Shown here: piece after piece, positions 1 through 7,092 of the stretch | Layout: the number at the start of each line of letters is the position of its first letter | Position numbering within the stretch: position 1 is the first letter of the stretch | Origin: Mageeibacillus sp. UBA5747 | GTDB taxonomy: Bacteria; Bacillota; Clostridia; Saccharofermentanales; UBA5734 | NCBI GenBank assembly: GCA_002419145.1 | Contig: DIFN01000042.1 | Location: forward strand, 1-15,636 | Direction of reading: 5' to 3' | DNA length: 15,636 bases | Position numbers and translations under genes: made by a program | The notes under the pieces: generated by a model | Databases searched by the model: none | Told to the model about the DNA's origin: nothing | Seen by the model: only the letters and a program-made list of their open reading frames with translations

Positions 1-761
1 GGAATCGTGGCGATCGCGATCGGCATGATCGCCAGGACTGCGCCCCAGTTGGGGCTGGGCAGGGTGAAATGGGGCATGGCGACGACTTGGCCGGAGAAAA
101 CGGTCGAGAAGTCGATCACACCCATGGAAAGGGCGGTGATGTAGCCGACGATGATGCCAAACAAGATTGGCAGCTGGCCCCAGGTGCCCTTGAGATAGAC
201 CGAGAAGAGCATGGTCGAGACCAGGGTGATGAGGGCGATGACCCAGGCGGTGTTCTGGGCCGCGCCTTCTGCGCCGTTGCCAGCGGCACCGGTGAGAGCT
301 GTGCCGGCGAGGGAAATACCGATGACGATGGCAATCGAGCCGGTGACCGTCGGAGGCAGGATTTTTTCCACTGCTTCGTGGCCGAAAGCGTTGATCACCA
401 GACCGGCGAGGATGGAGACCAGGCCGGACATGATGACGCCGAACTGGGCCTGGGAAATCAGGGCATCGGGTGCGACTTCACCGAAGCTGCGGGCACCGGT
501 GATCGAAACGATGGCCGCGATGTAGGAGAAGCTGGAGCCGTAGTAGAGCGGGATTTTACCGCGGGTGACGAGCAGAAAGGAGATGGTAGCCAGACCGCTG
601 GCAAAAATGGTGGTGGAAACGTGAAAACCAGTCAGTAAGGCGACGAGCACGGTGGCAGGGAACATGACCAGAATTTGCTGGAAAGCGAACAGAAACAGCT
701 TCCAGAAGGGGGGACGTTCATCGGGCAGGTAGCCGACGACAAGCTTGGGGTCATAACTCAT
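1..761 (-). CDS. NCS2-family uracil/xanthine permease, 3' part cut off by window edge
   Basis: Integral membrane nucleobase transporter of the NCS2 (UraA/PbuX) family, likely a proton symporter for uracil or xanthine. I translated this strand by hand because the reading frame is open to the window edge. The first 253 residues are present of a family length of roughly 430. The N-terminus is hydrophilic (SYDPKLVVGYLPDERPPFW) and leads into FQQILVMFPATVLVALLTG and then PLYYGSSFSYIAAI. These correspond to the conserved first helix and the TM3 loop (Y-x-G-S-S-F) of UraA-like carriers. Several further membrane segments follow. The ATG at 759-761 is chosen because AGGAGG (769-774) lies 7 bases upstream. 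The gene is divergent from nfo. Family assignment is firm; the substrate (uracil versus xanthine/uric acid) is not decided, since the substrate-binding glutamate helices are mostly beyond the edge. Confidence 0.88.
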   Translation of the reverse strand, partial: MSYDPKLVVGYLPDERPPFWKLFLFAFQQILVMFPATVLVALLTGFHVSTTIFASGLATISFLLVTRGKIPLYYGSSFSYIAAIVSITGARSFGEVAPDALISQAQFGVIMSGLVSILAGLVINAFGHEAVEKILPPTVTGSIAIVIGISLAGTALTGAAGNGAEGAAQNTAWVIALITLVSTMLFSVYLKGTWGQLPILFGIIVGYITALSMGVIDFSTVFSGQVVAMPHFTLPSPNWGAVLAIMPIAIATI

Positions 762-818
762 GATGGATCCTCCTGTCAAATTGTGGGGAACCGCCCGCGA
801 CGGGCGCAAATCATATCC

Positions 819-848
819 AATTTACATGGCCAGGATTTTAGTTGTCAA
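819..848 (-). promoter_or_regulatory. Putative sigma-A promoter for the permease gene
   Basis: On the minus strand TTGACA (848-843, perfect -35) is followed after 18 bases by TAAATT (824-819, 4 of 6 to TATAAT). The predicted leader then contains a short GC hairpin at 792-806 (CGCCCG arms around a 3-base loop) before the ribosome binding site. The -35 box sits within 10 bases of the nfo -35 box on the other strand, so the two divergent promoters overlap. No purine riboswitch consensus or PyrR-type attenuator was seen. Confidence 0.45.
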
Positions 849-849
849 C

Positions 850-878
850 TTGCACACCCGCGCTGAAATGGCTAGACT
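850..878 (+). promoter_or_regulatory. Putative promoter for nfo
   Basis: TTGCAC (850-855) and TAGACT (873-878) are separated by 17 bases, about 30 bases upstream of the nfo start. Both boxes are imperfect (3 and 4 of 6), so this is a weak call supported mainly by spacing and position. Confidence 0.3.
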
Positions 879-908
879 GATGAAAATCAATCCTGACAGG
901 AGACCATC

Positions 909-1739
909 ATGCTCAAGATCGGCTGCCATCTATCCATCGCCAAAGGGTACACCCACATGGGTGAGGAAGCCCTCAGCATTGACGCCAACACATGCCAGTT
1001 TTTCACGCGCAATCCACGCGGCAGCCAGACCCGCGCGATCGACCTCCAGGACATCCATGGTCTGAGGGCTATTCTTGAGGAGCACTTGTTCGCTCCGCTC
1101 CTCGGCCATGCTCCCTACACCATGAATCCTTGCGCGGCAGATGCTGGTCTTTACGAACTGGCAGCCACCATGATGGCCGAAGATCTTGAGCGACTGGAAG
1201 CCTTGCCGGGGCAGTATTACAATTTCCATCCTGGCAGCCATGTCGGCCAGGGGGTCGAAAGCGGGATCGAGAAGATCGCTGATTTGCTCAATCGGGTGCT
1301 CAAGCCCGCTGGACAGACGCTGGTTCTTCTGGAAACCATGGCTGGCAAAGGCAGCGAAGTCGGCAGCCGTTTCGAAGAAATCCGGGCGATCATTGACCGG
1401 ACACAAGAGAAAGACAGACTGGGTGTCTGTCTGGATACGTGCCATGTGTATTCGGCTGGTTATGATCTTGTGAACGACCTCGCTGGTGTGCTGGATGAGT
1501 TCGATCGCGTCATCGGCCTTGACCGGCTCAAAGCGATCCATCTCAACGACAGCATGACCCCGTTTGCCAGTCATAAGGATCGCCATGCCTGCATCGGGGA
1601 AGGTTCAATAGGCCTTGAGGCAATCGTGCGTTTCATCAATCATCCCTTGCTCAGGGATTTGCCTTTTTATCTGGAAACACCCAATGAAATCCCGGGTTAC
1701 GCTGCGGAAATCAAATTGCTGCGAGAGCGCTACACGTAA
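909..1739 (+). CDS. nfo: Endonuclease IV (AP endonuclease, Nfo)
   Basis: Zinc-dependent AP endonuclease of base excision repair; it cuts 5' of abasic sites and removes 3'-blocking groups, in the cytoplasm. At 276 residues it has the normal family length. The full set of trinuclear zinc ligands expected from the E. coli enzyme can be placed: H67 (LLGHAPY), H107 (NFHPGSH), E142 (LLETMAGKGSEVG), D176 and H179 (GVCLDTCHVYSAGYD), H211 (AIHLNDS), D224 and H226 (KDRHACIGEG) and E256 (LETPNE). The ATG start has AGGAG at 899-903 just upstream. The 3' end overlaps the convergent DUF134 gene by 10 bp. The gene appears monocistronic. The identification is secure. Confidence 0.97.
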   Translation: MLKIGCHLSIAKGYTHMGEEALSIDANTCQFFTRNPRGSQTRAIDLQDIHGLRAILEEHLFAPLLGHAPYTMNPCAADAGLYELAATMMAEDLERLEALPGQYYNFHPGSHVGQGVESGIEKIADLLNRVLKPAGQTLVLLETMAGKGSEVGSRFEEIRAIIDRTQEKDRLGVCLDTCHVYSAGYDLVNDLAGVLDEFDRVIGLDRLKAIHLNDSMTPFASHKDRHACIGEGSIGLEAIVRFINHPLLRDLPFYLETPNEIPGYAAEIKLLRERYT

Positions 1740-2206
1740 CGACTGCCGCAGCGGGCCCGGCAGGCGATCCCTTCCGGACTCTCATCGTCCGGGCAGCATT
1801 GCAGTTTGGCGCTGCGGCACTGCGGGCAAAACTTGTGCTTGCTGGTGCCGCTTTCGATCGCTTCAAAGCGTTCAATCCACTCTCGGCCGCATTTGACACA
1901 GCGGACGATGCAATTGTTGCGGGTAAAAAAGCCGCCATCGATGCGGATCTCCTTGCCCTGAATCAGGCTGTCCGCGATTTTTTTCCTTGCAGACACCAGG
2001 ATGCGCTGGAAGGTCGGACGGGATACTTCCATCCGGTTGGCGCAATCCTCCTGCTCCAGGCCTTCGAGATCCTTGAGCCGGATGGCTTCGATCTCTTCGA
2101 GCCGGAGGATGTTCTCGCCTCCCCATGCCTGCCCGGACTGTTCCGGATAGAACCGCAGAATCTGCGGGATGTTTTCGATTTTGCGCCATTTAACAGGTCG
2201 GGCCAT
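1730..2206 (-). CDS. DUF134 family putative DNA-binding protein with cysteine-rich C-terminus
   Basis: Small cytoplasmic protein of the DUF134 family; the function is unknown but regulator-like. The N-terminus MARPVKWRKI and the phrase LRLEEIEAIRLKDLEGL are typical of the family. Residues about 35-80 look like a sigma-70 region 4-type helix-turn-helix (QEDCANRMEVSRPTFQRIL). Residues 103-153 carry C103-x2-C106 and C127-x2-C130, which resemble a zinc ribbon, plus C137, C138, C149 and C153. The start at 2206 gives 158 residues and is preceded by a GAGGT ribosome binding site; an in-frame ATG 19 codons upstream (2263) lacks the family N-terminus and is less likely. It converges on nfo and is divergent from the carboxypeptidase gene. 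DUF134 genes are often found near iron-molybdenum-cofactor-like (NifX/NifB) proteins, but none is present here. Confidence 0.88.
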   Translation of the reverse strand: MARPVKWRKIENIPQILRFYPEQSGQAWGGENILRLEEIEAIRLKDLEGLEQEDCANRMEVSRPTFQRILVSARKKIADSLIQGKEIRIDGGFFTRNNCIVRCVKCGREWIERFEAIESGTSKHKFCPQCRSAKLQCCPDDESPEGIACRARCGSRYV

Positions 2207-2310
2207 GATGTTACCTCGCACATTTACTTGATGTAGGACTCTGCATCTAATGTGATTGAACACACAGATTGTTCTCTTTATTCATACAATACCAGTAGGA
2301 ATAAAAAAGT

Positions 2311-2338
2311 GTTGTATCCAGGGCTACATTTTAATCAA
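2311..2338 (-). promoter_or_regulatory. Possible promoter for the DUF134 gene
   Basis: On the minus strand TTGATT (2338-2333) and TACAAC (2316-2311) are spaced by 16 bases. Both match the consensus at 4 of 6 positions. The region is AT-rich and also contains an inverted repeat (ATACAA at 2284-2289, TTGTAT at 2312-2317), so other promoter placements are possible. Confidence 0.28.
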
Positions 2339-2355
2339 ATGCCAATAATGCCCAC

Positions 2356-2371
2356 GGGGCAAAGTTGCCCC
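2356..2371. repeat. Perfect 7-bp inverted repeat overlapping the carboxypeptidase promoter
   Basis: GGGGCAA and TTGCCCC flank a 2-base centre (AG). The right arm covers the predicted -35 box at 2365-2370. This is the geometry of a repressor operator, but no regulator can be named; it could also be chance. Confidence 0.4.
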
Positions 2372-2393
2372 CTCTCAGGGATTGGTTTATACT
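2365..2393 (+). promoter_or_regulatory. Predicted sigma-A promoter of the carboxypeptidase gene
   Basis: TTGCCC (2365-2370, 4 of 6) and TATACT (2388-2393, 5 of 6) are separated by exactly 17 bases. The -10 box ends 35 bases before the start codon. Confidence 0.55.
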
Positions 2394-2428
2394 GACAAAG
2401 TTTACTATCAATTCTGGCAGGTTCTTTC

Positions 2429-3862
2429 ATGCGTTTACCAACCGCTTTTATCATAATTCTGTCCTTTCTCCTGATGATCAGTCCAGCTGCTGTGGTGCCT
2501 GTCGCAGCAGCTGGACTGACCATTGAGACAAGCACTGCGATTGAGGATTCAGCTCGGTTCGAGGAAAGTTTCCCCGTTGCCTATGCCCCGGCTCTGCAGT
2601 CTCTTTCGGCCTGCTTGATGGATGCACAGTCAGGCCAGATCCTCTATGGCAAAGACATGGACCGGGTTATGTACCCGGCCAGCATCACCAAAATCATGAC
2701 AGCGTTGCTGGCCCTGGAAAAGGGCAACTTGTCTGACATGATCACCATGAGCCATGAAGCGGTGTTTTCGATCGAGCGGGGATCTTCGCACATTGCACTG
2801 GATGTCGGCGAAATGATCAGCCTGAACGATGCCTTGTACGGTCTGGCCATTTCGTCAGCCAATGATGCTGCCAATGGCATCGCGGAGTACATCGGCGGCT
2901 CGATCGAGAATTTTGCCACCCTGATGACCGACCGGGCGGCAGAAGCCGGAGCCTTGAACACGCATTTTTCCAATGCCAACGGCTTGCCAGATCCAGCGCA
3001 TGTGACAACCGCTCGCGACATGGCCTTGATCACTCGAGCCGCCTGGCAGACACCGGGTTGGTCGACCTACTTTTCGACCGAACATTATGTCATCCCGCCT
3101 ACCAATCTGCAGCCCAAGGAACGAGCCATGTATGCGGCCAATTCCTTTGTCAATGGCGAAAAGCCGATGGAAGGTCTGGTTGCTTCCAAAACCGGATACA
3201 CCAATGAGGCCCACCACACGCTGGTTACTGTGGCCAGCCGCAATGGCCGGACTCTGATTGCCGTGGTTATGAACTCAGAGTTGCGCTCAGCCAAATGGGA
3301 CGATACGATCGCCCTGATGGACTATGGGTTTGAGCAATTCCGCCCGGTTATGCTCGACCCGGCGCTTTTCCCCAGCGATACGGTCCTTTTCACCGACAGT
3401 CAGGGCGAGGAAAAATCAGCAACCCTGGCGATCCGGGAGCCTGTCCAGATCTGGCTCCATCAGACCGTCAAAACCACGGACCTGGACCTGACGTTGCTTA
3501 GGACCTCCAACCCAACCGAAGATGAACTGGCCCAGAGTGCCATCCAGATCACCATCAGTAACCAGTTTTCCGACCGCATGACCCCGGATATTGCCACAAT
3601 CCCGATTACGCCGGTTGTTGAGTCGTCAACGGGGGTGGGACCGGAGGCTGATGCTGCCTCGCCTTCAGCCACGGCTGCGGCAGACACATCCGCCCCTGGC
3701 TGGGTTACCGCTTTGGTCATGATCCTGGTCACTGTCGGTCTTTTGATCCTGGCTGCCATCGTCTACCTGGTCCGGATGCGTGAAATCAAACGCCGGCATC
3801 GGCGTGAGCGACTGGCCCAGCTGCGCCGCAATTACCAGGACAGTCAGATCCGCTTCCACTGA
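2429..3862 (+). CDS. D-alanyl-D-alanine carboxypeptidase (low-molecular-weight PBP, peptidase S11), membrane anchored
   Basis: Serine DD-carboxypeptidase that removes the terminal D-alanine from peptidoglycan stem peptides at the outer face of the membrane. Residues 1-28 form a signal peptide (hydrophobic run 6-24, ending at an Ala-rich VAAA). The three catalytic motifs are present: S85-x-x-K88 (PASITKIMT), S143-x-N145 (SSANDAANG) and K254-T-G256 (ASKTGYTNEA). The beta-rich C-terminal domain is about residues 305-390, followed by a Pro/Ala/Ser-rich linker and a clear transmembrane helix (about 424-448), then a very basic tail (RMREIKRRHRRER). A true membrane helix with a cytoplasmic tail differs from the amphipathic anchor of PBP5 and DacA. 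The start is the first ATG, with only a weak AGG 8 bases upstream. The paralogue type (DacA, DacB or DacF) cannot be settled from sequence alone. Confidence 0.93.
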   Translation: MRLPTAFIIILSFLLMISPAAVVPVAAAGLTIETSTAIEDSARFEESFPVAYAPALQSLSACLMDAQSGQILYGKDMDRVMYPASITKIMTALLALEKGNLSDMITMSHEAVFSIERGSSHIALDVGEMISLNDALYGLAISSANDAANGIAEYIGGSIENFATLMTDRAAEAGALNTHFSNANGLPDPAHVTTARDMALITRAAWQTPGWSTYFSTEHYVIPPTNLQPKERAMYAANSFVNGEKPMEGLVASKTGYTNEAHHTLVTVASRNGRTLIAVVMNSELRSAKWDDTIALMDYGFEQFRPVMLDPALFPSDTVLFTDSQGEEKSATLAIREPVQIWLHQTVKTTDLDLTLLRTSNPTEDELAQSAIQITISNQFSDRMTPDIATIPITPVVESSTGVGPEADAASPSATAAADTSAPGWVTALVMILVTVGLLILAAIVYLVRMREIKRRHRRERLAQLRRNYQDSQIRFH

Positions 3863-3959
3863 TGACGCTGCTACAGCTTTTAGTTTTGAACATGTGTCGC
3901 TAATCGATTATTTTTCATTCAGATTTGATCTTCCAGAGATAAATTGAGAGTAATTATCG

Positions 3960-3988
3960 TTGAAAATCTCAAATCATAGTGTTACCAT
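3960..3988 (+). promoter_or_regulatory. Predicted promoter of the ndh2 operon
   Basis: TTGAAA (3960-3965, 5 of 6) and TACCAT (3983-3988, 4 of 6) have a 17-base spacer. They lie in the AT-rich 207-base gap between the carboxypeptidase and the dehydrogenase, giving a leader of about 75 bases. No convincing terminator for the preceding gene was found; only a 4-bp stem with a T-rich tail is seen near 3869-3888. Confidence 0.45.
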
Positions 3989-4002
3989 AGGCTTTGCTTG
4001 GA

Positions 4003-4017
4003 TTGTAAACGTTTGTG
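4003..4017. promoter_or_regulatory. Catabolite-response-element-like palindrome in the ndh2 leader
   Basis: TTGTAAACGTTTGTG contains the perfect 8-bp palindrome AAACGTTT with the central CG pair typical of LacI/CcpA-family operators. The left half fits a Gram-positive cre site (TGTAAACG) well, while the right end (GTG) departs from it. It lies just downstream of the predicted promoter, a position where binding would block transcription. Confidence 0.35.
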
Positions 4018-4069
4018 ATTATGGGCTTTTGACCATATCGGCAAAGTAGGACACTCATGGAGGATCTTA

Positions 4070-6085
4070 ATGGAGAAAAAAATCATCATACTCGGCGGCG
4101 GCTATGCCGGTGTTTTGACGGCTAAAAAACTGGCCAAAAGATTCAAAAAGGATGACACTGTCCAGATCACCCTGATCGACAAGAACCGCTACCACACCAT
4201 GATGACGGAGTTGCATGAAGTGGCGGCGAATCGGGTCGATGAGGACAGCGTCCGCATCAGCCTGCGCAAGATTTTTGCCGGTCGCAAAGTGAATGTCATC
4301 ACTGATAAGATCAGCGCGATCGATTATGAAAAGCAGACCTTGACCGGCGAGCTGGATGTGTACCCGTATGACTATCTGGTCATGGCAGCGGGTTCTCAGC
4401 CCACCTATTATGGCATCAAGGGTGCCGAGGAATACAGCTACAAACTGTGGTCCTACAACGATGCCATGCGCCTGAAGGCCCATACCACCAAGGTATTTGA
4501 AAAAGCGATGAATGAGAACGACCCGGTCGAGAGGCAGCGTTTGCTGACCTTCTACATTGCGGGTGCCGGGTTCACCGGTGTCGAAATGGCCGGAGAATTG
4601 GCCGAATGGTGTGATTCTCTGGCGGAAGAGTTTGAAATCGAGCGGGACGAAGTCCGCATCATCGAAGTCGACATGCTCGACCGCGTGGTGCCGACTCTGA
4701 CACCGGAATTATCTGCCAAAGCTCAGCGCCGCCTGGAGAAAATGGGCGTTCGGGTCATCCTCAAGGCTGGTATCCAGGAAATTGGCAATGGCTATATCAT
4801 CTACAAAAAAGATGAGACGGTCGTCCGTGATGAAACTCGCACGGTCATCTGGACTGCTGGCACCGAAGGTGCCCAGATTAACAAAGACTCTACCGCGCTC
4901 AAGCAAGGTGGCCGTGGCCGTCTGGTGGCCGACGCCTATCTGCGGGCCGAAAACAAAAAGAATGTCTTCATCGTCGGCGACAGCATGTTTTACATCCCGG
5001 AAGGTTCCAAAGCCCCCGTACCGCAAATGGTTGAGAATTGCGAACATTCCGCTGCCGAAGTCGCCAACAATCTGGCAGTGACCATCACCGGCCGGGGTGA
5101 GATGCGAGCCTATCACCCAAAATTCCACGGGGTGATGGTCTGCATCGGCGGCCGTTATGGTCTGGCTCTGGTTGGCGGTGAAAAAAGGAAAATCGCCCTG
5201 CCCTCATTCCTGGCCATGTTCGTCAAGCATTTCATCAACATCGTCTATTTCGTCCAAGTCCTGGGCTGGAACAAGGTTTTCAGTTACATGCGCCATGAAT
5301 TTTTCACCATCCGGAAGAAGCGCAGCTTTGTCGGCGGCCATTTTTCCAACCGCACGCCAAGCTTTATGCTTGTACCGCTGCGACTGCTCCTGGGTGCCAC
5401 TTGGCTCTTGGAAGCCATCGTGAAAATCCAGGAAGGCTGGCTGAGCGCCCCCAGGCTGACCGGTTACTTTTCCGGTGCAGCCAGCGTCTTTGAAAAAGCC
5501 ATTCAGGGCGCTCAATATGTTCCGGATGCCACCGCTGCCGCTTCGGGTGAAGCAGCAGTTACCGCTGCGACTGATGCTGTAGCCAGCGCGTCGACGGCTG
5601 TTACCGAGACCGCCGGCGCTGTCGCTGGAGCGGTCTGGGATAAAGTCCTGATCAACTGGGATATTTTGGGCCTGCTCCAAGTCGAACTGATCAAGATTGC
5701 CAATGCGTCGAGCAGCATGATCGGCTATGCGCTGCGTTTGCCTAATGTGGTCACCGAATGGATGAAAGCCAATGTTATTCTGGTTTCAGATGGCAGCATG
5801 CTGTTCTTCCAGAACATGATCGTCATTTCGGAATTCCTGATCGGTCTGGCCTTGATCGGTGGCCTGTTCACCTTCCTGGCATCTGCCTACTCTCTGGTCC
5901 TTCTGGTGACATTCATGATGACCACGGGTCTTTACCTCGGCCAGTGGTGGATGGTGGCAGCTGGCCTGGCGGTCCTCTTCGGCGGCGGGTCGATCTTTGG
6001 CCTGGACTATTACGCCATGCCCAGGCTCAAGAAGGCCTGGAAAAGAATCCCTTGGGTGAAGAAGAGCTATTTGTACAATGACTGA
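4070..6085 (+). CDS. ndh2: Type II NADH dehydrogenase with C-terminal DoxX-like membrane extension (Ndh2-like)
   Basis: Flavoprotein that oxidises NADH and reduces membrane quinone without pumping protons. The FAD-binding motif is at residues 8-14 (LGGGYAG), the NADH-binding motif at 164-173 (AGAGFTGVEM), then IWTAGT (260-265) and the second FAD contact VFIVGDS (299-305). PQMVENCEHSA (318-328) and the hydrophobic stretch 377-400 complete the normal NDH-2 core of about 420 residues. The remaining 240 residues are unusual: a helix at about 433-452 (PLRLLLGATWLLEAI), an alanine-rich segment 486-523, and three hydrophobic segments between about 575 and 645, resembling a DoxX-type membrane domain. 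A strong GGAGG (4059-4063) precedes the start. Its stop overlaps the next gene by 8 bp, indicating translational coupling. The dehydrogenase core is certain; the DoxX label and Ndh2 identity are inferences. Confidence 0.9.
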   Translation: MEKKIIILGGGYAGVLTAKKLAKRFKKDDTVQITLIDKNRYHTMMTELHEVAANRVDEDSVRISLRKIFAGRKVNVITDKISAIDYEKQTLTGELDVYPYDYLVMAAGSQPTYYGIKGAEEYSYKLWSYNDAMRLKAHTTKVFEKAMNENDPVERQRLLTFYIAGAGFTGVEMAGELAEWCDSLAEEFEIERDEVRIIEVDMLDRVVPTLTPELSAKAQRRLEKMGVRVILKAGIQEIGNGYIIYKKDETVVRDETRTVIWTAGTEGAQINKDSTALKQGGRGRLVADAYLRAENKKNVFIVGDSMFYIPEGSKAPVPQMVENCEHSAAEVANNLAVTITGRGEMRAYHPKFHGVMVCIGGRYGLALVGGEKRKIALPSFLAMFVKHFINIVYFVQVLGWNKVFSYMRHEFFTIRKKRSFVGGHFSNRTPSFMLVPLRLLLGATWLLEAIVKIQEGWLSAPRLTGYFSGAASVFEKAIQGAQYVPDATAAASGEAAVTAATDAVASASTAVTETAGAVAGAVWDKVLINWDILGLLQVELIKIANASSSMIGYALRLPNVVTEWMKANVILVSDGSMLFFQNMIVISEFLIGLALIGGLFTFLASAYSLVLLVTFMMTTGLYLGQWWMVAAGLAVLFGGGSIFGLDYYAMPRLKKAWKRIPWVKKSYLYND

Positions 6086-7073
6086 TTTCGAAACATCATG
6101 CCAGAACGGGTCTGCCCAGGATCGGATGGATCTTGGGCAGGCTCGCCTTGCGGTCAAAGACCGCATCCAGTCGATCTTGCATCGCTCCGATCGTGCCGTC
6201 CGTGATGTCATGGAACATCTGGCCGACAGTGATGGCAAGGCCTTCCGGGCCTACCTGCTGCTGGCAGCTGCCGCGGATGAGGACGGCCAGGTTCCGGCCA
6301 GCGCAGTTGAAGCGGCAGCTGCTCTCGAGCTGTTGCACTTGGCCACGCTGGTCCATGATGACATTCTCGATGATGCCCCCTTGCGCCGGGGCAAAGCCAG
6401 CGTGCACAGCTTGTATGGCAAAAAAACAGCCGTGCTCAGCGGCGACTATCTTTTCAGCCTAGCGTTGACTCTGATTGCCGGGATTGCTGAAACGCAGGCC
6501 CTGCGCTACAGTGAATTTTCCCGCGCCATTGCCCAGATCTGCATGGGTGAACTCAGCCAGCACCGCCATAACCGTGATGTCGATCTGTCTGTATTCAGCT
6601 ACTTGCGGATCATTTCTGGCAAGACCGCGGTCTTGTTTGCCCTGGCCATGTCTGCCGGATCGATTCTGGGTGGCCATTCCGAGGCCCAAGGCCACCGTAT
6701 GAGCCGGTTTGGGTATGCGATTGGCATGCATTTCCAGCTGGCTGATGATTGCCTCGACTATGAGGTATCGACCCAGACCATGAAAAAACAAACAGCCAAG
6801 GATTTGGCGGAGGGCGTGGTGACGCTGCCACTGATCTTTGCTTTGGCCGAAAAACCAGCCCTGCGTGACTTGATACGTCAGTCAAAACTCACCCCCGCGG
6901 ACATCGCCATGATCAGCAAAGATCTTGTAGCGACCGGCTATGTCGGCCGGGCCCGCCAAGTAGCCCAGCGCTATTTGGACAAAGCCCGCTCAATTCTCGC
7001 GCAAGTGGAAGGCCAGGCTCGCCGGCAGCGCCTGGGTGAAATCCTCGATACCATCGCCGTGCGCAGTTACTGA
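6078..7073 (+). CDS. Long-chain polyprenyl diphosphate synthase (DmkB/HepT-like)
   Basis: Trans-isoprenyl diphosphate synthase that elongates an allylic diphosphate with IPP to make a quinone side chain. The first aspartate-rich motif is D94-D-x-x-D98 (LVHDDILDD) followed by RRG, the second is D223-D-x-x-D227 (LADDCLDY), with GKTA at 181-184 and KDLAEGVVTLP at 241-251. A small residue (A89) five positions before the first motif is what long-chain synthases have, so a C30 or longer product is likely. The usual GGKR-x-RP motif is degenerate here (DGKAFRAYL). The 331 residues include an N-terminal extension that overlaps the preceding gene by 8 bp (ATGACTGA); an internal ATG at 6126 with AGGA upstream is a possible alternative start. 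It sits between an NADH-quinone reductase and a prenyltransferase, so quinone synthesis is the natural role. Confidence 0.88.
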   Translation: MTDFETSCQNGSAQDRMDLGQARLAVKDRIQSILHRSDRAVRDVMEHLADSDGKAFRAYLLLAAAADEDGQVPASAVEAAAALELLHLATLVHDDILDDAPLRRGKASVHSLYGKKTAVLSGDYLFSLALTLIAGIAETQALRYSEFSRAIAQICMGELSQHRHNRDVDLSVFSYLRIISGKTAVLFALAMSAGSILGGHSEAQGHRMSRFGYAIGMHFQLADDCLDYEVSTQTMKKQTAKDLAEGVVTLPLIFALAEKPALRDLIRQSKLTPADIAMISKDLVATGYVGRARQVAQRYLDKARSILAQVEGQARRQRLGEILDTIAVRSY

Positions 7074-7092
7074 TGCAGTAAAAGGGAAACCG

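Noticed and set aside
69..638. Plus-strand open frame of 189 codons at the left edge
   Set aside because: The opposite strand encodes a clear NCS2 permease that runs off the window. The plus-strand product is Gly/Asp-rich with no recognisable domain.
775..908. Purine riboswitch or PyrR attenuator before the nucleobase permease
   Set aside because: Neither the conserved purine-aptamer core nor a terminator/antiterminator pair with a T-run is present; only a short GC hairpin is seen.
1799..2236. 145-codon plus-strand open frame
   Set aside because: It is antisense to the DUF134 gene, whose family motifs, ribosome binding site and cysteine pattern are convincing.
2235..2265. CRP/FNR-like dyad (TGTG and CACA) upstream of the DUF134 gene
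   Set aside because: The half-site spacing is shorter than the consensus and the flanks do not match, so it is likely chance in AT-rich sequence.
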